From Desulfobacter sp. (GTDB lineage Bacteria > Desulfobacterota > Desulfobacteria > Desulfobacterales > Desulfobacteraceae): 64,000 nt of DNA. Made by a program: the position numbers and the translations under genes. Shown here piece after piece: positions 25,772 to 33,398 of this stretch. The notes beneath the pieces were generated by a model. It saw only the letters and a program-made list of their open reading frames with translations. It did no database searches and was not told the origin of the DNA. Position 1 is the stretch's first letter. Each line of letters opens with the position of its first letter. The DNA lies in the NCBI GenBank assembly GCA_028768525.1, contig CP054837.1, forward strand, positions 5,514,001 to 5,578,000. The letters run 5' to 3'.

Positions 25772-26890
25772 ATGAATGAACATACGGCCATACCTGAAAA
25801 ACCCTATCTGCTGCTGACCCCCGGCCCCCTGACCACCACAGCATCGGTGAAATCCGTCATGCTCCGGGACTGGTGTACCTGGGACCGGGAGTATAATGAT
25901 ATCGTTGAAAATATACGGAAAAAGTTAGTCTCCCTGGCCACGGACAGCCCAGGGTATACCGCCGTTCCCATGCAGGGCTCCGGCACCTTTTCCGTTGAGG
26001 CCTGTATCGGGACTGCCGTTCCCAAGGAGGGCAAGCTTCTGGTCCTGGCCAACGGGGCCTACGGCCGCAGGATGGCCGCCATTGCTGACCGCATGGGGCT
26101 GGCCTGGGCCATTCAGGATGCCGGGGATACCGCCGCCCCGGATCTGGGGGCGCTGAACCGGATTTTGGAACAGGACAAACAAATTACCCATGTGGCCGCG
26201 GTCCACTGCGAAACCACCACCGGGATGCTCAATCCGGTCAGGGATATCGGCCGGGTGGTCCTGAAACACGGAAAATCATTTATTGTCGATGCCATGAGCA
26301 GTTTCGGCGGCATCCCCATGGATATGGCCGAAATCGGTGCCGATTACCTGGTTTCCAGTGCCAATAAATGTATCCAGGGGGTGCCGGGCTTCGGGTTTGT
26401 CATCGCCCGGGAAGCGGCCCTGTCCCGGACCCGGGGGAATTCAAGATCCCTGAGCCTGGATCTTTATGACCAGTGGGAAACCATGGAAAAGGGAAAGGGC
26501 AAATGGCGTTTTACCTCCCCCACCCATGTGGTCCGTGCCTTTGCTGCCGCGCTTGATGAACTGGAACAGGAGGGGGGCGTACTCCGCCGCTGGGAACGCT
26601 ACAGGACCAATCAGCAGATCCTGGTAACCGGGATGGCATCCCTGGGATTTACGCCCCTGCTGCCGGGGCCGTATCAGTCTCCTATTATTACCGCCTTTTA
26701 CAGTCCGGACCATCCTGAGTATGAGTTTTACCGGTTTTACAACCGGCTCAAGGAAGCCGGGTTTGTGATTTATCCGGGTAAAGTCACTGAATTGCCCACC
26801 TTCCGTATCGGAAACATCGGAGATATTTTTCCAAAGGATATTGAAGGATTGGTGCTGGCCGTTGAATCGGCCATGTACTGGACATCCTGA
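25772..26890 (+). CDS. phnW: 2-aminoethylphosphonate:pyruvate aminotransferase
   Basis: Transfers the amino group of AEP to pyruvate, giving phosphonoacetaldehyde and alanine. 372 residues of the class-V aminotransferase fold with LLLTPGPLTTTASVK at the N-terminus, PMQGSGTFSVEA, HCETTTGMLNPV, and the PLP lysine in VSSANKCIQGVPGFGFV. It starts two bases after the preceding stop, completing a seven-gene operon from the LysR regulator. Its product feeds PhnX. Confidence 0.95.
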   Translation: MNEHTAIPEKPYLLLTPGPLTTTASVKSVMLRDWCTWDREYNDIVENIRKKLVSLATDSPGYTAVPMQGSGTFSVEACIGTAVPKEGKLLVLANGAYGRRMAAIADRMGLAWAIQDAGDTAAPDLGALNRILEQDKQITHVAAVHCETTTGMLNPVRDIGRVVLKHGKSFIVDAMSSFGGIPMDMAEIGADYLVSSANKCIQGVPGFGFVIAREAALSRTRGNSRSLSLDLYDQWETMEKGKGKWRFTSPTHVVRAFAAALDELEQEGGVLRRWERYRTNQQILVTGMASLGFTPLLPGPYQSPIITAFYSPDHPEYEFYRFYNRLKEAGFVIYPGKVTELPTFRIGNIGDIFPKDIEGLVLAVESAMYWTS

Positions 26891-26913
26891 TTTTTGGGGG
26901 GAAGGGGGCGGGC

Positions 26914-26957
26914 AGAAGAAAACCCCGCGCCGGGTCCCCTGGGGGACCGGCTGCGGG
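26914..26957 (-). terminator. Terminator of the Hpt/REC-SBP operon
   Basis: A very GC-rich hairpin (26923-26957, with one bulge) is followed on the minus strand by TTTTCTTCT. It lies nine bases beyond the stop of the Hpt gene and closes the minus-strand operon. On the plus strand, toward phnW, no T run follows the hairpin. Confidence 0.8.
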
Positions 26958-26965
26958 GCGGGGGA

Positions 26966-27307
26966 TCAGGCGAGAAACTCTTTAATATATTGAATTACGG
27001 CGCGGCATCGGTCCTCAAGTGCAGAAATTTTTTGCTCCAGGTTCTCCGGGTCCTGGTGGCGGCCGGCGGTTTCAACGGCCAGGGCCGACTGGGCTGCCGG
27101 TTCTGCCGCCAGGTACCTCAGGGTGCCCTTGAGCGTATGGGCGGTATTATCTATTTCCTCAAAATCCAGGTCCGCCGCCGCTGATTTCAGGTTCCCAATC
27201 ATTCCCGGGTAATCAGCCAGAAAATCCTCAAAACACTCTTGGATCAGTTCTGCATCATTGTCCATGATCTCGTTGAGTGAATCCATATTCACCGGGGACA
27301 GGGTCAT
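26966..27307 (-). CDS. Stand-alone Hpt (histidine phosphotransfer) protein
   Basis: 113-residue all-helical phosphotransfer protein. The phospho-acceptor is H57 in TAHTLKGTLRYLAA, the standard AH-x-LKG context. The frame extends upstream into the acidic-protein gene, but the start at 27307 (MTLSPVNMDSLNEIM) fits Hpt length and follows a GGAG. It is the last gene of the operon containing the REC-SBP fusion. Hpt proteins relay phosphate between histidine kinases and receiver domains, so the REC domain encoded two genes upstream is the obvious local partner (inferred). Confidence 0.85.
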   Translation of the reverse strand: MTLSPVNMDSLNEIMDNDAELIQECFEDFLADYPGMIGNLKSAAADLDFEEIDNTAHTLKGTLRYLAAEPAAQSALAVETAGRHQDPENLEQKISALEDRCRAVIQYIKEFLA

Positions 27308-27323
27308 TTGTCCGTTACTCCCC

Positions 27324-28046
27324 TTAAGAGTTCTTTTTCTGGGCCCAGAATTCCCGGCTTTCCTTGAGGAGATCGTTGATGTCGTCATCCAGGTCTCCGG
27401 AGTCGGCACCCTCCCCGCCGGTGTCTGCCGTCGGTTCTTCGTCTTCAAGGGATTCTGCCGCCAGTTCGGCTGCCAGATCCGTGTTCAGATCATCCTCCGG
27501 TTCCGCGTCAAGCCCGTTGTCAAGGATATTTTCCAGATTCTCTTCCTCTTCATCCTCCAGATCATAATCAGGAAGATCAATGGAGAGGTCATCTGTGGCG
27601 CCGGCGTCAAGGTCGACCGGTTCATCGCCGGTCAGCGCCTGGTCCGGGGCAATGGCCTGGAGGTCTTCAAGTATGTCTTCCTCTTCAACATCCGCCTCCA
27701 GAGCCTGTGTTTCCGCCGGATCAAGCACCGGTGCCTGTTCCGTGCCGGGTTCCGCCGCCTGGGCGTCTTCCGGTTCAGACCCGTCGGCCTCTGCTGCCGG
27801 CGGCTCTTCAATCAAATTGCCGTTCCGGTCAAACAGGAGGCTGCCGCTGAGGTTGACCTGGAAGTCCAGCCTGAATGCAATTTCATTGTCATGGACAACA
27901 ATCTTGCCGCCCTTGGGTTCCATGGCCGCCATGGCCAGCCTTTCCTTGAGGATTTCCCTCACCGTCCCCGGATCCAGGTCTTCCTGGACCGAGGCGATCA
28001 AATCTTTTTCTCCGTTTTTAATGACTTCCGGATCTGTGATTTTCAT
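27324..28046 (-). CDS. Highly acidic protein with small N-terminal domain, unknown function
   Basis: 240 residues. The first 80 look folded (IASVQEDLDPGTVREILKER, then beta-like GGKIVVHDNEIAFRLDFQV and LSGSLLFDRNGN). Residues about 85-225 are Asp/Glu-rich and low-complexity, probably disordered, with repeated short patterns such as EEEDILEDL and DLEDEEEENLENIL. A basic-acidic tail ends DLLKESREFWAQKK. There is no signal peptide or membrane segment. It lies between the REC-SBP and Hpt genes with 14- and 16-base gaps, so it likely belongs to the same signalling complex. No family is recognised. Confidence 0.65.
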   Translation of the reverse strand: MKITDPEVIKNGEKDLIASVQEDLDPGTVREILKERLAMAAMEPKGGKIVVHDNEIAFRLDFQVNLSGSLLFDRNGNLIEEPPAAEADGSEPEDAQAAEPGTEQAPVLDPAETQALEADVEEEDILEDLQAIAPDQALTGDEPVDLDAGATDDLSIDLPDYDLEDEEEENLENILDNGLDAEPEDDLNTDLAAELAAESLEDEEPTADTGGEGADSGDLDDDINDLLKESREFWAQKKNS

Positions 28047-28060
28047 TGGAACTCCTCGTG

Positions 28061-29437
28061 CTAAATATTGTAGGCGCTATTGGCAAAGCTGGTTTCGATG
28101 AAGCTTTCAAGGTCGATGATCTTGCCGATTTCCATGACATCATGCATGTAGCGCTGGATTTTGTCCAGGTCCGACGCTTCCGGGTATAGGCCGTCCCAGC
28201 GGATGGCCATGGGCTGGGAAAATACATTCTGGAGCACCTGGGGGTTCAGCCCCAATTTGCCCTGGGGATCCAGGAAATCAACGGCGATCTGGGCGGCCCT
28301 GTTTTTGTCATTTTCAATGTACTCGCCGGTTTCCACCAGCATGGATACAAATTCCTGGACCGCTTCTGGGTGGTCCTGGATAAAATCCTTCTGCATGGCC
28401 ACAATGCAGCAGGGGTGGTTTTCCCACCGGGTGGCCGAATAGAATTCCAGGTTGCCGATGTCTCCTTTGATGGCTTTGGTGGCAACAGGTTCCGCCACCA
28501 TGAATCCGGCCACATCTTCATTTTCCTTCATGATGCCGGGCATCTTGATGGGCGGCACAACCTCGAACCGGACGTTGATGGCCTTTTTGCCGGGAACGCC
28601 GGGCTTGAGACCCAGTTCCTTGAGGAATTTGTGGGCCAGCATGTGGTGGACGGACATTTTATGGGGGATGTCCACGACCTTATATTTATAGAAGCTCTGG
28701 AGGGAGTCGAACCGATGATCGTAGTGCCGGGACCGTACAAAGGTGGAACCGTTCTTATGGGCAAAGAGCACCAGCTGGATGGGGGAGTCATAGGCAAATA
28801 GGTCCATGGCAATGGGCGCCAGGACAAATGCACAGTCAATTTCCCCGCTTTCCAGGCCTTCCTGGATGGGATTCCAGCCGGCCATGAGGCTGGTGGTCAG
28901 GTCAAAATGCTGGGGTTCAACCTCCCCCTGCTGGATACGGTGTTTCAGGGCGCCCAGGGCCAGGTGGTCCGTGATCTGGATATGGGCCACATTCAACTCC
29001 ACCCGTCCGCCGATGACACTTCTTTGTTTGGTCACCCGCTGTGCCGGTCCGGAGTCGCCGGAAAACGCCTTTTCAATGGCCTGGGTGATCTGTGCTTCAT
29101 CAAAGGGCTTGGGGCAGTGCGCGTTGCCGCCGGCTTCCATGATGGCCAGCTGCTGTCCCTTGTCCGACTGGGCGGTGGCCATGATAAAGGGCAGGGTTTT
29201 GAATTCTTCCATATCCCGCAGGGCCTTTAAAAAGTCCAGGCCGTCCACCTGGGGCATATTCCAGTCGGAAATAACCAGGTCGGGTTTTTCAGCTTTGACC
29301 TTTTCAATACCGTCGGCACCGTTGACGGCCATAACAAGGTTGGTAAATCCGGCTTTTGCCAGGATCTGTTTGAACATGATCCGCATGGTTCCGGAGTCGT
29401 CCGCCACAACAATTTTGATGTTAGGATCTACCGCCAT
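28061..29437 (-). CDS. Receiver (CheY-like) domain fused to an NMT1/SsuA-type substrate-binding domain
   Basis: 458 residues with no signal peptide, hence cytoplasmic. Residues 1-125 are a complete receiver domain: D13-D14, phospho-acceptor D58 (LVISDWNMPQVDG), T88 and K110 (CPKPF). Residues about 145-458 resemble a nitrate/sulfonate-type periplasmic binding protein (AHIQITDHLALGALKHRI, IDCAFVLAPIAMDLFAY, SVHHMLAHKFLKELGL, ENHPCCIVAMQKDFI). The last motif recurs in the exported binding protein of the same operon (KNHPCCVIVTHENLI). Ligand binding could modulate, or be modulated by, phosphorylation. I know of no characterised protein with this architecture; the function is inferred. Confidence 0.82.
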   Translation of the reverse strand: MAVDPNIKIVVADDSGTMRIMFKQILAKAGFTNLVMAVNGADGIEKVKAEKPDLVISDWNMPQVDGLDFLKALRDMEEFKTLPFIMATAQSDKGQQLAIMEAGGNAHCPKPFDEAQITQAIEKAFSGDSGPAQRVTKQRSVIGGRVELNVAHIQITDHLALGALKHRIQQGEVEPQHFDLTTSLMAGWNPIQEGLESGEIDCAFVLAPIAMDLFAYDSPIQLVLFAHKNGSTFVRSRHYDHRFDSLQSFYKYKVVDIPHKMSVHHMLAHKFLKELGLKPGVPGKKAINVRFEVVPPIKMPGIMKENEDVAGFMVAEPVATKAIKGDIGNLEFYSATRWENHPCCIVAMQKDFIQDHPEAVQEFVSMLVETGEYIENDKNRAAQIAVDFLDPQGKLGLNPQVLQNVFSQPMAIRWDGLYPEASDLDKIQRYMHDVMEIGKIIDLESFIETSFANSAYNI

Positions 29438-29501
29438 AAAAAAGCTCCTTAAATGATATATGTATACTTAAATCTATGTTTATTATTCTTAAATTGGGGG
29501 T

Positions 29502-30401
29502 TTACCCTTTCCAGGACCGGCTGAGCATACTCTGAAATTTTTGAAATGTCCGGTCCAGTATAAAACCCAGCATGCCGATGGCAATGATCATTGCCATGAG
29601 CTTGTCGTATTCCATAGTATCCCTGGCGTCGTTGATCAGGTAACCCAGTCCCGACGACACCCCTAAGAATTCTGCCGGCACCAGGACAATCCAGGCCACC
29701 CCAAGGGCCAGTCTCAGGCTGGTCATCATATGGGGAACGGCGTAGGGTACGATAATGGTCCGTATGATCTGAATATTGTCGGCGCCCTGGTTTCTGGCCA
29801 TCTGTATCCACTGGGGATTGATGTCCATGACGCCGATGGCCGTGTTCAGTATTATAGGACAAATGGTGGCCATTACAATCAAAAAATATACGGCAGATTC
29901 AAAGCTGGTAAATAAAAGCAGGGCAATCGGCATCCAGGAGAGGGGGCTGATCATCCTGATAAATTGGATGGCGGAATATGAAAGTCCCCTCAGCCGCGGA
30001 TAAAAGCCTACGATGATCCCAATGGGAAGTCCCATTACCGCCGCCAGGGCAATGCCCGCAACGATCCGCCGCAAGCTGGTGAATACAGAGAGCCAGAATC
30101 TGCCGTCACCAGCGGCATCTGCCAGGGCCGCCAGGGTGGGGCCGGGCAGAAAGCCGGTAAACTGGGCATAATCCGGACGGGAGAAAAGGACGCCGGTAAT
30201 CAGTGCCCAGAGGCCTGCAAAGATTCCCAATCCGGCCAGCTCGTATTTCCACCCCAGCCAGATGCGGGTGAAATAAGGGCTAAGGCCTGCCTGGCGAGAT
30301 CCGCGCTGGGAAAATGGGTTAACTGATTTCAACAATTTCTTCCCTGGTAAATGGTTTTTCAATGTCACAATTGCAGAACCGTTTGATTCCGCCGATGCCA
30401 T
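29502..30401 (-). CDS. ABC transporter permease, nitrate/sulfonate/taurine type
   Basis: Inner-membrane permease of the SsuC/TauC family, about 299 residues, with several hydrophobic segments and the EAA-loop WIQMARNQGADNIQIIRTIIVP. The assigned ATG at 30401 overlaps the binding-protein gene by 83 bases, and the first 30 residues are not family-like. Translation could instead begin at a TTG near 30332, which has AGGGAAG upstream. It forms a transporter with the ATPase and Tat-exported binding protein encoded just upstream. Confidence 0.85.
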   Translation of the reverse strand: MASAESNGSAIVTLKNHLPGKKLLKSVNPFSQRGSRQAGLSPYFTRIWLGWKYELAGLGIFAGLWALITGVLFSRPDYAQFTGFLPGPTLAALADAAGDGRFWLSVFTSLRRIVAGIALAAVMGLPIGIIVGFYPRLRGLSYSAIQFIRMISPLSWMPIALLLFTSFESAVYFLIVMATICPIILNTAIGVMDINPQWIQMARNQGADNIQIIRTIIVPYAVPHMMTSLRLALGVAWIVLVPAEFLGVSSGLGYLINDARDTMEYDKLMAMIIAIGMLGFILDRTFQKFQSMLSRSWKG

Positions 30402-31491
30402 CCAATGCCCGGCTCACGAATCGGTCATCCACCAGCTCACGGGCGGCTGCGCCTGAATCCAGCCCTGATAGGAATGCCGTGCTGCCTTCCACCAGGGTCT
30501 CCTTCATCCGGTCCACTATAAACCGGGTGGCAGACGGAAATGGGTAAGGCTGGAAACCGATCCGTTCCACTCCCCACTGGGGGTGAACCAGTTCCTGTTT
30601 ATCTATCGTCCCGAATACCCGGTTCAGCACCTTCTGGGGGACGGGAAGATAGCCTTCCCCGTCCCGGCTGAGCAGGTGGGCCGTCTCCATTGGATTGGCC
30701 ATGCACCAGGCCTGGGCCCGGACAATGGCGTTCATTGCCTTCTGGACCATGGCACTGTTTTCACGGATCAAATTTTCATGGGTGACGATAACACAACAGG
30801 GGTGATTTTTCCAGATATCCCCTGAATAACGCATGATCCTGGCCGAGAATTTCTCCTGGGACAGGGCGTTGAAGGGATCTGCCACGATAAAGGCATCTAT
30901 TTTTTTGCCCAAGAGGGCGGTGGGCATGTCCGGCGGAGGCAGGATGAACAGGTTGACCTCCCTGTCGGAGAGGGGGGCGGACTGGGGACGGATGACCGGG
31001 GTCAGTCCCTGGGTCCGCAGTCCCATCTGCATGAGCAGGTTGTGCATGGAGTACCAGGAAGGCACAGCCACCTGTCTGCCGCTCAGGTCTTTGAATCCCC
31101 TTATTCCGGAATTGCCCCGGACCGTCACTGCACTGCCGTTGGTATGGTCCCAGGCCAGCACCTTCACCGGCACCCCCTGCCTGAACCGCATCCATACCGG
31201 GATGGGAAAGAGCATGTGGGTCAGGTTGAATTTGCCAGCCAGAAAGGACTCGGTGAGCACCTTCCAGGACCTGACCATGACCGGCCGTTCCACATTCAGC
31301 CCCTCCTGGGCAAAATAACCCAGGCCGTGGGCCACCAAAAGGGGGGTGGCATCGGTGATGGGCAGGTAGCCCAGTTTCAGGGGGCTTTGCTTGGCCAGCC
31401 CCGCTCCGGGCAGGAACAAAGGACCTGCGGCGGCAGCCCCTGCAGCCTTGGCCGTTGTTTTCAAAAAATCCCTGCGTGTCATCTCAGGCAT
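30319..31491 (-). CDS. Tat-exported NMT1/SsuA-type substrate-binding protein
   Basis: 390 residues. The N-terminus has a twin-arginine signal (TRRDFLK at residues 5-11, then an Ala/Gly-rich hydrophobic stretch), suggesting export of a folded or cofactor-bearing protein. The mature part LKLGYLPITDATPLLVAHGLGYFAQEG is the standard opening of nitrate/sulfonate/taurine-type binding proteins. KNHPCCVIVTHENLI and ERIGFQPYPFPSATRF occur near the C-terminal half. Four cysteines (two in NHPCC, two in FCNCDIEKPF) are noteworthy. The substrate is unknown. Its start codon overlaps the ATPase stop codon. Confidence 0.88.
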   Translation of the reverse strand: MPEMTRRDFLKTTAKAAGAAAAGPLFLPGAGLAKQSPLKLGYLPITDATPLLVAHGLGYFAQEGLNVERPVMVRSWKVLTESFLAGKFNLTHMLFPIPVWMRFRQGVPVKVLAWDHTNGSAVTVRGNSGIRGFKDLSGRQVAVPSWYSMHNLLMQMGLRTQGLTPVIRPQSAPLSDREVNLFILPPPDMPTALLGKKIDAFIVADPFNALSQEKFSARIMRYSGDIWKNHPCCVIVTHENLIRENSAMVQKAMNAIVRAQAWCMANPMETAHLLSRDGEGYLPVPQKVLNRVFGTIDKQELVHPQWGVERIGFQPYPFPSATRFIVDRMKETLVEGSTAFLSGLDSGAAARELVDDRFVSRALDGIGGIKRFCNCDIEKPFTREEIVEIS

Positions 31492-32261
31492 CAGATCAAC
31501 CTCCGCTTCACCTGATAGGCGCTTTTAAAGCGTTCCAGTATTTTGGTCCTGAATCCTTTTATCTGGTGATGGTGCCTTTCCCTGGGATATTCCGCATTTA
31601 TTTCAATCATTTCGGTCGCTGTTGCCGGATCCCCGCCCAAAAGGACGATTTTATTGCCCAGACGGACCGCCTCATCAATGTCATGGGTGACAAATACGGC
31701 CGTGAATTTTTCAGAGAGCCAGAGATTGGTCAGTTCTTCCTGGATATGGGCCTGGGTAAAGGTGTCCAATGAAGCGAACGGCTCGTCCAGAAGCAGGGCG
31801 GAAGGGCGGCCAACCAACGCCCTGGCCAGACAGACGCGCTGGGCCATGCCCAGGGAAAGATGCCGGGGCTTGCTTTCTGCCGCCCCGGTCAGTCCCATGA
31901 TTTCCAGAAACTGGCTGACCCGGTAATCCAGGTCCTGGATGTCTTTGCGGAGTTTGCAGCCGTAGGCTACGTTTTCCCGTACACTGAGCCAGGGAATCAG
32001 CACGGGCTGCTGGAAAATCATGGACCGCGAGGGGTGGATGCCCGATATCTCTTTGCCGTTTACCCGGATGGTGCCTGAAGTGGCGGGCTCAAGGCCGGCG
32101 ATCAGGTTGAGCAGGGTGGTCTTCCCGCAGCCGGATTCGCCCAGGATAATAACGAAATCACCGGGATCAATGTCAAAGGAGATGTCCTTGAGTACCAGGT
32201 GGGGGGCTTCTCCTTTGCGCTGGTAGGCTTTGCTCAGTTTTTCGATTTCTATTTTCAGCAA
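31491..32261 (-). CDS. ABC transporter ATP-binding protein, SsuB/TauB type
   Basis: 256-residue ATPase: Walker A GESGCGKTT, Q-loop FQQPVLIPWLSV, signature LSLGMAQRVCLARAL, Walker B LLLDEPFASLD and H-loop VTHDIDEAVRLG. The signature has Leu instead of the usual second Gly (LSGG becomes LSLG), which occurs in some TauB-like ATPases. It overlaps the upstream cytoplasmic binding-domain gene by seven bases and the downstream binding-protein gene by one, so all are translationally coupled. Confidence 0.9.
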   Translation of the reverse strand: MLKIEIEKLSKAYQRKGEAPHLVLKDISFDIDPGDFVIILGESGCGKTTLLNLIAGLEPATSGTIRVNGKEISGIHPSRSMIFQQPVLIPWLSVRENVAYGCKLRKDIQDLDYRVSQFLEIMGLTGAAESKPRHLSLGMAQRVCLARALVGRPSALLLDEPFASLDTFTQAHIQEELTNLWLSEKFTAVFVTHDIDEAVRLGNKIVLLGGDPATATEMIEINAEYPRERHHHQIKGFRTKILERFKSAYQVKRRLI

Positions 32262-33223
32262 TTGAACTCCTCAAGGGCTTGGCGTGCAAAGCCTGGGACA
32301 ACAAAATTTTCCATATCAATGGGGCCGGGCAGCAGGCCCATGTTCTCTCCCATGTAGCGGGCAATAACGCTTAATAGCTCCGGTTCGGGAACCAATAGCT
32401 CCGGTGTATATCGGATACAGGCCGCTGCCAGGGCCCGGCGGACCAGGCCGGCCGGTTTCTGCAAAAAGTCTGCGGCCAGCGGAACCAACGCGTCATCCTG
32501 GGCCTGGATGCGGGCGTCTATAAATTCTGCACACCGGAAAAAAAAGCTGACAAGGGCACTTATATCGGCTTCCCGGCCCTTGAGAAGATCCCGGTGCACC
32601 ACAAAAGCGGAGCCGGGATGGTCAGGCCAGAGATCCTGGGTGGCCAGCAGATGCCTGGCACCGCCCCGGTCAATTGCTTCGGTGCCGAAGGGGGCTTCAC
32701 AGATAAGGGCGGCAATCTCCCCATGGTCCCTGGCTGCCATCTCCGGCATGAGAAAGGAGGGGATGGATTCGGCGCAGACCCCCCGCCGGTCGCCGGCCTT
32801 TTCCGGGATCAGGTTTCTGGCATCCAGAAAACGGTGCAGCAGCATGTTTTGGATGGACAGGGCGTGGGGGATGAGGACGCTTTTTCCCCTGAAATCTTTG
32901 ATTTGCTTCACCCCGGTGGCGGCCGCCATCCGGCTTCCCCCCCTGTGGGTGAACATGACCAGGGCAATATCCTGCTTTTGCTGGGACAATGCCATGGCCA
33001 ATGGGATGCTGATAAAGGCGGCGTTGATATCTCCGGACTGAAGGCCACGGGCGACCTGCTCCCAGGAATTCAGGGGCTGAAGATAGATTTCGGGCACAGA
33101 ACCGGTCAGCCTGGGAGCGGCCGGCCGGTTACCCGGTGGTTCCCCGCAGGCACCTGCCGGGGCCAGTATTAAATGGTCAAGAATGTTTAAATGTCCGATG
33201 CGGATATCCACAAATGACTGCAA
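32255..33223 (-). CDS. Cytoplasmic substrate-binding-domain protein (no signal peptide), first gene of operon
   Basis: 322 residues, beginning MQSFVDIRIGHLNILDHLILAPA, with no hydrophobic leader or RR motif, so it is predicted to stay in the cytoplasm. It aligns by eye with the binding domains of its two operon neighbours: DINAAFISIPLAMALSQQ, LSIQNMLLHRFLDARNLIP, LICEAPFGTEAIDRGG and DLWPDHPGSAFVVHRDLL. In cyanobacterial NrtC/CmpC a cytoplasmic binding-protein-like domain is fused to the ATPase and regulates transport. A free-standing version encoded directly before the ATPase could play the same regulatory part. Function inferred. Confidence 0.75.
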   Translation of the reverse strand: MQSFVDIRIGHLNILDHLILAPAGACGEPPGNRPAAPRLTGSVPEIYLQPLNSWEQVARGLQSGDINAAFISIPLAMALSQQKQDIALVMFTHRGGSRMAAATGVKQIKDFRGKSVLIPHALSIQNMLLHRFLDARNLIPEKAGDRRGVCAESIPSFLMPEMAARDHGEIAALICEAPFGTEAIDRGGARHLLATQDLWPDHPGSAFVVHRDLLKGREADISALVSFFFRCAEFIDARIQAQDDALVPLAADFLQKPAGLVRRALAAACIRYTPELLVPEPELLSVIARYMGENMGLLPGPIDMENFVVPGFARQALEEFNC

Positions 33224-33232
33224 TCCTCTATC

Positions 33233-33256
33233 TTTACATTATATTTTCAGTGTAAA
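33233..33256 (-). promoter_or_regulatory. Inverted repeat overlapping a TATAAT box, operator candidate
   Basis: TTTACA (33233-33238) and TGTAAA (33251-33256) form a perfect dyad with a 12-base spacer. On the minus strand a perfect TATAAT lies at 33238-33243, overlapping the dyad, just upstream of the operon's first gene. A repressor or activator could bind here; no good -35 box is seen, which would fit an activated promoter. Confidence 0.45.
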
Positions 33257-33398
33257 TCCATTTATTACCACAGCCGTCGGGCAATTGGCAAGTTCAGGTG
33301 AAACGGGAGGGTGAGAATGGTAAAAAAGGGGGGTTGATTCAGGGCTGCAAATAGGATACAACCAGGGCGTAAAACCTGAAAAAAATAGATAATTTTTA

